From contig AYSC01000006.1 in assembly GCA_000503195.1 (NCBI GenBank), positions 49,623-113,622 of the forward strand: a stretch of 64,000 bases of DNA, given 5' to 3'. The position numbers were made by a program, and so were the translations under genes. Positions 13,909 to 20,487 of this stretch are shown one piece after another. Origin of the DNA: Blastomonas sp. CACIA14H2 (lineage in GTDB: Bacteria > Pseudomonadota > Alphaproteobacteria > Sphingomonadales > Sphingomonadaceae). The notes below the pieces were generated by a model. The model made no database searches. It saw nothing but the letters and a program-made list of their open reading frames with translations, and was not told the DNA's origin. Position 1 is the stretch's first letter. Each line of letters begins with the position of its first letter.

Positions 13909-14736
13909 ATGGAAAAATCCGAGCTCCGCAAGCTGCTGGTCGCTGTCGCGCTGGTTTTCGCTTCGCTGGTGACCTTTGGCGGCATTCAGCAGAAGATCTA
14001 TTTCGACCTCGCTAGCAGCCATGCGATCGCCAGCAAACAAAACGCCCTGGCGGAGATTAGGGCGAGCTGCGCGGTGCAGCCATCACCCGATCGGTGCCGA
14101 ACCGGAGCACTGCGCGCGGCTAGAACTGAGCAGCGGGAAGAGTATGACCTCTACAGCCAGCGCACGATGGCCCTTTGGACCGCGATCATGGGGATCATGG
14201 CAATCACCGGAGCAGCGCTGAGCGCGATCGGGATCTACCTGGTCTGGCGGACCTGGGATGCAACCCGGGAGGCGGCCGAGAGCAGCCGAAAGACGCTGCG
14301 GTCATACATTGCCCGGGAACGCGGTGTACTGCTGATCAAGGGCGGATTTCATATGGAGCTGGAAGGAGAGCCATATCCGCACGGTTTCTGGATAAGGCTA
14401 TCGAACAGCGGGCTCAGCTTACTGAAGGTCGTGAGCATGGAATGGGCTTATGTCGATGAGCCGGTGTGGAGCAACCACTTAACAGAGCAATCGAACAGCC
14501 AAATCCTCATCCTTCCGGGCGAACAGGCCGATAGTACCTGGATGGAATGGCGAGACCCAAGAGCGGTCGACCTTAATTGCTGGCTGATCGGAAAAGTGCA
14601 TTACGTCACATTGGAAGATGAGCGGTTTTTCACCACTTTCGCGTTGCACATTGACTACTCGGAAAGAAATTATCTGGGGCATGACCGCTGGACAGCGCGC
14701 AGCGAACTGGTTTCTGGTCAGCCCATGGACACTTAA
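13909..14736 (+). CDS. Two-span membrane protein with C-terminal beta-rich domain
   Basis: A 275-residue protein. Helices at about 8-27 (LLVAVALVFASLVTFGG) and 88-112 (ALWTAIMGIMAITGAALSAIGIYLVW) bracket a region with two cysteines (residues 53 and 62). After the second helix comes a cytosolic domain starting ATREAAESSRKTLR and containing strands such as FWIRLSNSGLSLLKVVSMEW. Related membrane proteins are scattered in proteobacterial accessory regions. It is the last gene of the repressor-linked group, starting 1 nt after the exported protein. Confidence 0.6.
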   Translation: MEKSELRKLLVAVALVFASLVTFGGIQQKIYFDLASSHAIASKQNALAEIRASCAVQPSPDRCRTGALRAARTEQREEYDLYSQRTMALWTAIMGIMAITGAALSAIGIYLVWRTWDATREAAESSRKTLRSYIARERGVLLIKGGFHMELEGEPYPHGFWIRLSNSGLSLLKVVSMEWAYVDEPVWSNHLTEQSNSQILILPGEQADSTWMEWRDPRAVDLNCWLIGKVHYVTLEDERFFTTFALHIDYSERNYLGHDRWTARSELVSGQPMDT

Positions 14737-14794
14737 CCTGATGTGCGCCTGCCAGCACCGCGTAGTCTGCATAAATTTGCAGAGCAGGATTGAC

Positions 14795-14840
14795 CCGGTC
14801 ACTTTTTTCCGCCACAAATGAGGACGAAAAAAGTGACCGG
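14795..14840. promoter_or_regulatory. Perfect 15-bp palindrome overlapping the ribosome-binding site of the next gene
   Basis: CCGGTCACTTTTTTC at 14795-14809 is the exact inverse of GAAAAAAGTGACCGG at 14826-14840, with a 16-nt loop. The right arm runs into CCGGAGG, the ribosome-binding site of the gene starting at 14848. As RNA it would form a strong hairpin hiding that site; as DNA it would be a symmetric operator. The six-base T run inside the left arm does not follow a hairpin, so this is not a normal terminator. Confidence 0.65.
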
Positions 14841-14847
14841 AGGTTCT

Positions 14848-15486
14848 ATGGCAGTTGTGGTTCGATCAGATGAATGGGACGTCAATGCGCGTTTGCGCGA
14901 CATGGGTCTTCGTCGTGAAGGGCTGATCTCTGCCATCAAGGCCGCTGTTGCTGCCTATTCCGGCTGTACCGCCAACCATCCCCCGATTGCCCGGGGCATC
15001 ATGACCTGGCTGGCGGCAGTTGCCAGGCTTCGCGAGGAGTTCCTGCGCGATGGGTTCGTGCGGGATGATACAGCCAATTTTTCCACGATCGTTCATCATC
15101 CGAAGATGCTCAAGATCGCCGTCGCCAATACCGACGAGAATACCGGCCATCCTGTGGCCGACCCGACCAACCGTTCCAAGAAAGGTGAACTGGGGCGCCG
15201 GGCCGCACTTATCAATCAGCTTTCGCTTCCCTTTGGTGGCCTAGCTGCCGAACCCGAGGACGCGAAGCTGCCGGGCTTTTCGACATGGTATCTGTGCATT
15301 TATGTGCATGGAGACACGGTCCGCGCTGAGCTTTCGCATCCGACCAAGATCGAGAATGGCTATTTCTCCGATTGGAGCGAGCGCCTTGTCCTGATCGATT
15401 CGGATGATGGCTGGCGCCGCGCCTTGACACCCTCGAGCGACGATGGTGATGGGCCCGAATTCAGTGTGGTCGTAACGCGGAAGTAA
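14848..15486 (+). CDS. Unknown protein paired with an HTH-ImmA metallopeptidase
   Basis: A 212-residue soluble protein. Its N-terminal half is helical (LRREGLISAIKAAVAAYSG, ARGIMTWLAAVARLREEFL), the centre is polar with PTNRSKKGELGRRAAL, and the C-terminal half is beta-rich (FSTWYLCIYVHGDTVRAELSHP). A strong CCGGAGG site 5 nt upstream decides ATG 14848 over 14818. It ends 3 nt before the HTH-metallopeptidase gene, so they form a two-gene unit behind the palindrome. No known toxin motif was recognised. Confidence 0.6.
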   Translation: MAVVVRSDEWDVNARLRDMGLRREGLISAIKAAVAAYSGCTANHPPIARGIMTWLAAVARLREEFLRDGFVRDDTANFSTIVHHPKMLKIAVANTDENTGHPVADPTNRSKKGELGRRAALINQLSLPFGGLAAEPEDAKLPGFSTWYLCIYVHGDTVRAELSHPTKIENGYFSDWSERLVLIDSDDGWRRALTPSSDDGDGPEFSVVVTRK

Positions 15487-15489
15487 GCG

Positions 15490-16572
15490 ATGTTCAGTGG
15501 TCAGCGGCTGAGCCTGGCTCGGCGGCGGATGGGACTCACCAAAAAGGGTCTCGCCGACGCCTTGGGCCTGCACCCTCGCACCGTGACACGGTGGGAGGAA
15601 GACGAGCGCGAACCGTCGTCTGACGAGGTCGCCATGATTTCGTGGGAGCTGCAGTTTCCTCCGGCCTTTTTCGAAGGCGGGGAAGTCGACGAGGCCGAAA
15701 AGGAGGCAGCGAGCTTCCGATCGCTATCGAGCATGCCGGCGCGCGATCGCGATGCAGCGCTGGCTGCTGGTTCGTTCGGTTTCATGTTCGGTGACTGGGT
15801 AGAGAAGCGGTTCAACCTGCCCGCATTGGATCTGGAAGACCTTTCCGGCGAGACGCCCGATGGTGCAGCCAGGGCGTTGCGCGAAATCTGGGGTATTGGC
15901 GAGCGGCCGATTTCTCACATGATCAATCTGCTCGAGGCCAAGGGTGTGCGCGTGTTTTCGCTGGCCGAAGACACTGACGCTGTGGACGCGTTTTCGATGT
16001 GGCGACGTGACAAGGCCTATGTTTTCTTAAACTGCAACAAGACTGCCGAACACCAGCGGTTCGATGCGGCACATGAACTCGGGCATCTGGTGCTGCACAA
16101 GCATGGTGGGCCGCGCGGTCGCGAGGCCGAAGATGAAGCGAACCGGTTTGCAGCATCATTCCTGATGCCGCGGGCCGACGTGCTGGCGCATCTGAGCTAT
16201 GTCGATTCCTTGGATCGCCTGATTGCCCACAAGCGACGGTGGAAGGTTTCCCTGGCAGCGCTAAACCACCGCGTTCACAAGCTCAATCTGACGACCGAAT
16301 GGGAATATCGGACCTTCTGCATCCAGATACAGCAGCGGGGCTATCGTAAGGCAGAACCACACGGGATCGAGCGCGAGACTTCAGCGGTATGGCAGCAGGT
16401 GCTAGCTGAGTTGCGGACCGACAAGGTAACAAAAGCCAGCATCGCAGAAGAATTGGGATTGCCGACCCGGGAGATCGAGAACCTTGTGTTCGGTCTGGCT
16501 AATATGTTGAGCGTTGATGGTGGCGGTGCAGGTGATGGCGTGAAGAAGGGACGGCTACGACTGGTTGCTTGA
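15490..16572 (+). CDS. Xre HTH plus ImmA/IrrE-type metallopeptidase
   Basis: A 360-residue protein. Residues 5-57 are an Xre HTH (LSLARRRMGLTKKGLADALG, then RTVTRWEEDEREPS). A COG2856 zinc peptidase follows: FDAAHELGHLVLHKHG holds the HExxH motif at about residues 196-200, and the downstream EDEANRFAASFLMP gives the third ligand glutamate. ImmA-type enzymes cleave phage or ICE repressors, and fused forms often regulate their own operon. It may act on the CI-like repressor or control the preceding gene; both are inference. Confidence 0.85.
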   Translation: MFSGQRLSLARRRMGLTKKGLADALGLHPRTVTRWEEDEREPSSDEVAMISWELQFPPAFFEGGEVDEAEKEAASFRSLSSMPARDRDAALAAGSFGFMFGDWVEKRFNLPALDLEDLSGETPDGAARALREIWGIGERPISHMINLLEAKGVRVFSLAEDTDAVDAFSMWRRDKAYVFLNCNKTAEHQRFDAAHELGHLVLHKHGGPRGREAEDEANRFAASFLMPRADVLAHLSYVDSLDRLIAHKRRWKVSLAALNHRVHKLNLTTEWEYRTFCIQIQQRGYRKAEPHGIERETSAVWQQVLAELRTDKVTKASIAEELGLPTREIENLVFGLANMLSVDGGGAGDGVKKGRLRLVA

Positions 16573-16638
16573 TCTAGTATTTGCCCGAACAAATAGCGAA
16601 ATAGCGCTTTTTCACAATTTTCCTGTTATGTTCCGAGC

Positions 16639-17100
16639 ATGGCCAGCCACCGCCCCCATGCCGACCATGATCATACCCTTCGCCAGCGGCCCGAGATGGC
16701 GAGCCTGAAGCTGCTGGTGCTGAAATTCGTGCGCCAGTACATCGCCGACTGGCATGGATCGCCGAGCTTGGGCGAGATTGCGCATGCGCTGGATACCAAC
16801 CGCACCCGGGTGCGGCGCGCGGTTCGCAAGCTGGAGTCCGAGGGGCAGCTGCTGCGCGTGCCGGGGCCGCGCGGCCTGAGCCTGCCGGATGAGGAGCCGC
16901 TGGCGATGCGCCAGCTGCTGGCGCGCGGGTGGACGATCGATGCCGATCGGCGGGTGGCGATGCCACCGGCGAGCACCGGAAAAAGCGTTACAAATGAGCC
17001 CCTGCCGCCGGTTCCCGAGCTCGATTATCCCTATGGCCAAGATCGAGACCGGGGAATGACTGATGGCGGCGCAGGCGGCGGGGCGCAGGAACAAGCGTAA
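16639..17100 (+). CDS. Winged-HTH protein, LexA N-terminal-like
   Basis: A 153-residue protein. Residues 22-80 (LKLLVLKFVRQYIADW, then SLGEIAHALDTNRTRVRRAVRKLESEGQLL) form a winged helix like the LexA DNA-binding domain; there is no peptidase domain. The C-terminus is loose and Gly/Pro-rich. It begins the rightward middle/late region 66 nt after the metallopeptidase gene. Probably a phage transcription factor. Confidence 0.65.
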   Translation: MASHRPHADHDHTLRQRPEMASLKLLVLKFVRQYIADWHGSPSLGEIAHALDTNRTRVRRAVRKLESEGQLLRVPGPRGLSLPDEEPLAMRQLLARGWTIDADRRVAMPPASTGKSVTNEPLPPVPELDYPYGQDRDRGMTDGGAGGGAQEQA

Positions 17101-17710
17101 GGCGGGTACCGAGGCCGTGCTGGCCGACCGTCGGCGTAGCATCAACGCCGATTATGCGGCGCGGCATCCGGCCAAGGCTGCCGAGGAGCGCGCCCTGCGC
17201 AAGGCGCAGCACGCGTTGCAGCGCGATTACGGGCACAAGCGCCATGGCACGCCGGAAACGCACGCGCACGCCGCGCGCCAGGACCAGGGCGCGCTGCACC
17301 AGCTCTATGTGCGCGGGGTGATCGACCAATTTGAGTTGGCCGATGCCGATCTGATCGCGGCGATCGCCGACAGGATCGGTGCCGAGCTGCAGATCCGCAC
17401 GGTGAGCCTGGAGACGCGGGTGGACCGATCGCCGCGCGCTGGCGGGGCGTTCTATGAGGCGCTGGGATGGGTTCGGGCCGAGATGGCCTATTCGCGGTGG
17501 CGGGCAGCCCTGCCCGAGCCTCAGCCGGTGCTGGCGATCATCGTGGGCGACATGTCGATCAGCGCGGCCGCGTCCCGGCATCGGATCACGGCACGCAAGG
17601 CCAGGCGGCTGTTGCTGGAGGCGCTTATGCTATGGCCGGGATATCATGCCGATGCGGTTCGCGCGGTCGATGCGGGCGATCTGGCGGCGATGCATGCGGG
17701 GTTGGTATAA
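17063..17710 (+). CDS. Phage protein with C-terminal HTH, candidate late regulator
   Basis: A 215-residue basic protein. The N-terminal 70 residues are Arg/Lys/Ala-rich (RRNKRKAG, RALRKAQHALQRDYGHKRHG). The C-terminus carries an HTH-like helix pair (DMSISAAASRHRITARKARRLLLEAL). It overlaps the preceding gene by 38 nt. Its position just before two hairpin terminators and the structural operon is where an antiterminator or late activator would be expected. That assignment is inferred only. Confidence 0.5.
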   Translation: MAAQAAGRRNKRKAGTEAVLADRRRSINADYAARHPAKAAEERALRKAQHALQRDYGHKRHGTPETHAHAARQDQGALHQLYVRGVIDQFELADADLIAAIADRIGAELQIRTVSLETRVDRSPRAGGAFYEALGWVRAEMAYSRWRAALPEPQPVLAIIVGDMSISAAASRHRITARKARRLLLEALMLWPGYHADAVRAVDAGDLAAMHAGLV

Positions 17711-17794
17711 TCTCCCTTCGAATGTAGCAAGGTCACTGGCGCCGGATCGCAATGCGCGAAGCGGCGCTTTGTCGATGCATTATGGGAGACGCAA

Positions 17795-17998
17795 GTGCCG
17801 AAATTTGTCTGCAAGGTTGATGCCGATGGCATCCGCATCCATCTCGACGCTGCCGATGGTGAAGAGATTTCGGCTGAAATGGTCAACGCCTGGGCCGCGT
17901 TACGTCAAAGCAATGGCTTACATGAAATTGCTTACAGGCTCATGGGTATCGATAATGCCCTGAACACTCTGGCTGACGCTGTAGAAAGGTCTGGTTGA
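17795..17998 (+). CDS. Small acidic phage protein
   Basis: A 67-residue protein with an N-terminal beta hairpin (KFVCKVDADGIRIHLDAADG) and two helices (AEMVNAWAALRQSNG, IAYRLMGIDNALNTLADAV). The 84-nt gap before it contains TCTCCC and GGGAGA as a loose inverted repeat around its ribosome-binding site. Function unknown. Confidence 0.5.
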   Translation: MPKFVCKVDADGIRIHLDAADGEEISAEMVNAWAALRQSNGLHEIAYRLMGIDNALNTLADAVERSG

Positions 17999-18102
17999 TC
18001 GCATAGACCGCATCAGGGCAAAATCTTGCAGGTGTCACAAAAAAGCCCCTGCCCAAAGCGCATCGAGAGGCGCAGAAACGACCCCGCGATAATTGCGCCC
18101 AG

Positions 18103-18144
18103 AGCCCGCCCAGCCCCTTTCCCCCGGCTGATGGCGGGCTTTTT
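18103..18144 (+). terminator. Rho-independent terminator-like hairpin
   Basis: AGCCCGCC (18103-18110) pairs perfectly with GGCGGGCT (18133-18140), followed by a five-T tract (18140-18144). The 22-nt loop is longer than usual. It lies in the 166-nt gap before the Gam-region genes, within continuous rightward transcription, so read-through or antitermination would be needed. Confidence 0.55.
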
Positions 18145-18164
18145 GATGTCCGGGAGACGCCAGC

Positions 18165-18392
18165 ATGCGACACGGTCTCCGTCGGCATGCCAGCGACATT
18201 GGCAGCCGCCTTTCCCTGGCCAGCGACAGGCTTGACCGCCTGTGCCGCGATGTATCGCTGGGCGTGCGGGATCAGAGGCAGTTCGACGAGATGGAGAGCG
18301 AGGCACAAGCCATCGCGGCCGATATCGTTGCGGCGTTTCGCCAGCCAGACGCGCGCCCGGGCGGCTGCACCAATCCACGGAGGTGCGGATGA
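18165..18392 (+). CDS. Small phage protein of unknown function
   Basis: A 75-residue protein, helical (ASDIGSRLSLASDRLDRLCRD, then FDEMESEAQAIAADIVAAF), with a C-terminal GGCTNPRRCG. It starts 21 nt after a hairpin terminator and its stop overlaps the next ATG by 4 nt. No family recognised. Confidence 0.55.
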   Translation: MRHGLRRHASDIGSRLSLASDRLDRLCRDVSLGVRDQRQFDEMESEAQAIAADIVAAFRQPDARPGGCTNPRRCG

Positions 18393-18598
18393 GCATCGAT
18401 CTCGAGCAGCTGCGCGGCAAGGCGTTTGCCGGCCAGGGCAAGGAAACGGTGGCGGTGAGCCGCGATTTCCTTCGCCAGGTGCACGACGAGCTGGCCGCGG
18501 GGCGGGTTGCCCAGGCGCAGCTGACCAGGGCGCACTGCATGAACGATGTTGTGCAGGGCCTGCGCCAGGTGCCTTCCGAGCGGGCGACCTCGCTGTGA
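18389..18598 (+). CDS. Small phage protein upstream of Gam
   Basis: A 69-residue protein. FLRQVHDELAAGRVAQAQLTRAH forms a long helix, and the N-terminal GKAFAGQGKETVAVSRD is polar. It overlaps both neighbours by 4 nt (ATGA at its start, GTGA at its end), which supports it as a real gene. Function unknown. Confidence 0.55.
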   Translation: MSIDLEQLRGKAFAGQGKETVAVSRDFLRQVHDELAAGRVAQAQLTRAHCMNDVVQGLRQVPSERATSL

Positions 18599-19125
18599 GC
18601 GACGCTGCACCCAGGCATCGGCAGCCGCGCACGGTCGACCAGGCGACCGCCATGCTGCAGCGCTGGGCCGAGCTGGACGTTGACCGCGCCGCCATCGAGG
18701 CCGAGCGCAACGAGGCGATCGCCGCGGCCAATGCTGCAGCCGATGCGAAGCTGGTGCCGATCGTGCTCGAGCAGGACGATATCGCTGCCAAGCTGCAGCC
18801 CTGGTGGGCGAAGGCGGCGGCAGAGCTGCTGCCCGGGAAGCGCAAGACCATGGAGCTGGGCGGCTGCAACATCGGATCGCGCACCGGCAAGACGGTGCTG
18901 GCGATCGCGGGCTCGGAAGAGGCGCTGATCGCGGAGCTGACCAAGCTGCGCTGGGGCAAGGCGTTTGCCCCTGCCAAGCCGAAGCTCGACAAGACGGCGC
19001 TGCTCAAGGCGACCGATGGGCCGAGGGCCAAGGATCTGGCCGAGCTGGGCGTGACGGCCAAGGCCGGCGAGGAATCGTTCGTGCTGAACCGGGCCGAGCA
19101 GGCCGGCACTGTGGGGAGCGCGTGA
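18595..19125 (+). CDS. gam: Gam-like host-nuclease inhibitor
   Basis: A 176-residue protein starting with GTG inside the upstream stop (GTGA). A long N-terminal coiled coil (AAIEAERNEAIAAANAAAD, then IAAKLQPWWAKAAAELL) leads into GKRKTMELGGCNIGSRTGK, the block that marks the Mu Gam family. Gam coats linear DNA ends and protects them from RecBCD-type exonucleases. In this integrase-type phage it would protect linear genomes after injection or packaging. Confidence 0.82.
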   Translation: MSDAAPRHRQPRTVDQATAMLQRWAELDVDRAAIEAERNEAIAAANAAADAKLVPIVLEQDDIAAKLQPWWAKAAAELLPGKRKTMELGGCNIGSRTGKTVLAIAGSEEALIAELTKLRWGKAFAPAKPKLDKTALLKATDGPRAKDLAELGVTAKAGEESFVLNRAEQAGTVGSA

Positions 19126-19349
19126 AGCTCGCGTCGCTATCCCGGGTATCGCACCTCGCAAGCATGCGCGCGCGATGGCAGCGTGCGCTCGACACTCGGC
19201 CTGACCTGCGCGTGCACGATCTGATCAGCGGCAACGTCGCCGATGAGGAGATGCTCGAGGCGATCAAGCCCGCGCTGCAGGCTGAGCTGAACAGGCGGAT
19301 CGAGGTTATCGACGCCGAGCTGATCGAGCTCGGCATGTCGATCGACTGA
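19122..19349 (+). CDS. Small phage protein of unknown function
   Basis: A 75-residue protein beginning with GTG (GTGA overlap with gam). It is helical, with MRARWQRALDTRPDLRVHD and a C-terminal coiled coil (ALQAELNRRIEVIDAELIELG). It shares one base with the HNH endonuclease gene. The coiled coil suggests oligomerisation; the function is unknown. Confidence 0.55.
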   Translation: MKLASLSRVSHLASMRARWQRALDTRPDLRVHDLISGNVADEEMLEAIKPALQAELNRRIEVIDAELIELGMSID

Positions 19350-19681
19350 TGCCGACACAGCCGCCGCGCTATCGGCCGCCGGGCTGGAAGCCTGCCAAGC
19401 CCTGGGAGCGGCCTGGGCTGTTCGTGAAGGACCAGCGCAAGCGCGGCCGTGCCGGCATGCGCGAGCGGGCGCAGGTGCTCGCTGAAGAACCGCTGTGCCG
19501 CCTGTGCCTGGGAAAGGGCCTCGAGGTCGCCAGCGACGTTGTCGACCATATCCTGCCCCTCGCATGGGGTGGCAGCGACGATCGATCGAACAAGCAGGGT
19601 CTGTGCGACCCGTGCCACGATGCCAAGTCGAAGGCTGAGCGGAAGCTCGCACGACAGCGGAAAATCGAAGTTTTCGATTGA
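19349..19681 (+). CDS. HNH endonuclease
   Basis: A 110-residue protein. CRLCLGKG is followed by VVDHILPLAWGGSDDRSNKQGLCDPCHDAKS, giving the two zinc-binding CxxC pairs and the HNH active-site residues (DHILPL histidine, N of RSNKQG, CHDAKS histidine). Immediately upstream of terminase it is probably the packaging-associated nuclease found in cos phages, where it helps the terminase nick the genome ends. Confidence 0.87.
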   Translation: MPTQPPRYRPPGWKPAKPWERPGLFVKDQRKRGRAGMRERAQVLAEEPLCRLCLGKGLEVASDVVDHILPLAWGGSDDRSNKQGLCDPCHDAKSKAERKLARQRKIEVFD

Positions 19682-19796
19682 AAATCATCACATGGGGAGG
19701 GGGAGGGTCAATCTCTCCGATCGTCCGCCCCCGGACACCGCCTTGGTGGTCAGATTTTCACGCGGTCGAAATCAAAGGGTAAAAAGTTGGGGGTCG

Positions 19797-20276
19797 ATGG
19801 CGCGGGGTGGATCTAGGCCGGGGTCCGGTCGGAAGCCGACCTCGTCGGCGATCAAGAAACTGCGCGGGACCGAAAAGGCGGAGCCTGACACCATCCCGAC
19901 AATCGCGGCCGACGAAGCGCCGCTGATCTGCCCGATGCATCTAAGCGATCTGGCACAGCTGCTGTTCGCCAAGATCGCGGGGATCCTCGCGGCCGAAAAC
20001 CGCGCCAGCGGCAAATATGCCGAGCATGTCGCCTTGCTGGCGCTGCGCCTGGAGCAGATCCAGCGCTTCCAGGCGGTGCTCGAAAGCGAGGGCGATACCT
20101 ACAAGTCGGAGACGGCGCGGGGTTTCATAATCCGGCCGCGGCCTGAGGTTGCGATGCTGTCCGATGCGATGCGCCAGGCGCAGTCGCTGCTGGGCGAGCT
20201 GATGCTCAACCCTGCCAGCGCGCTGAAGCTGGCCTCCGGGCACAAGCCCGAAGCGGGCGATTTCGACGATTTCTGA
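19797..20276 (+). CDS. Terminase small subunit, P27 family
   Basis: A 159-residue protein. The start GGSRPGSGRKPTSSAIKKLRG is the basic N-terminal signature of P27-type small terminases. Helices follow (LAQLLFAKIAGILA, HVALLALRLEQIQRFQAVL), then GFIIRPRPEVAMLSDAMRQAQ and a C-terminal DFDDF. It recognises phage DNA and recruits the large subunit. The 115-nt stretch before it has no gene. Confidence 0.85.
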   Translation: MARGGSRPGSGRKPTSSAIKKLRGTEKAEPDTIPTIAADEAPLICPMHLSDLAQLLFAKIAGILAAENRASGKYAEHVALLALRLEQIQRFQAVLESEGDTYKSETARGFIIRPRPEVAMLSDAMRQAQSLLGELMLNPASALKLASGHKPEAGDFDDF

Positions 20277-20286
20277 GGAGACCACC

Positions 20287-20475
20287 ATGACCACCAGCGT
20301 GACCGTGAAGACCTGCAGCTGGCCCGTTCGGGTCTGGACCGCGCCGCGCGAGATTGAGGATTCCGACTGGGAAAACCCCGTCGATGTCGCGCCGAACAGC
20401 GAGCGCACCTTTTATGTGCATTCGGGCATCGATCTGTGCGTCCGCGAGCTGCCGCTGCCTGATCAGGCGGAATAA
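20287..20475 (+). CDS. Small phage protein between terminase subunits
   Basis: A 62-residue beta-rich protein (SVTVKTCSWPVRVWTA, then SERTFYVHSGIDLCVRELPLP). A GAGGAG site 7 nt upstream supports the ATG at 20287. Similar short ORFs occur at this position in related phages; the function is unknown. Confidence 0.6.
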   Translation: MTTSVTVKTCSWPVRVWTAPREIEDSDWENPVDVAPNSERTFYVHSGIDLCVRELPLPDQAE

Positions 20476-20487
20476 CCGCCCTAGCAT

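Noticed and set aside
16600..16613. Short AGCG/CGCT hairpin followed by T's before 16639
   Set aside because: Only a 4-bp stem; too weak to call a terminator.
16639..19681. Mu-like transposable phage, suggested by Gam
   Set aside because: No DDE transposase or MuB-like ATPase is present, and the element has tRNA att sites and tyrosine integrases.
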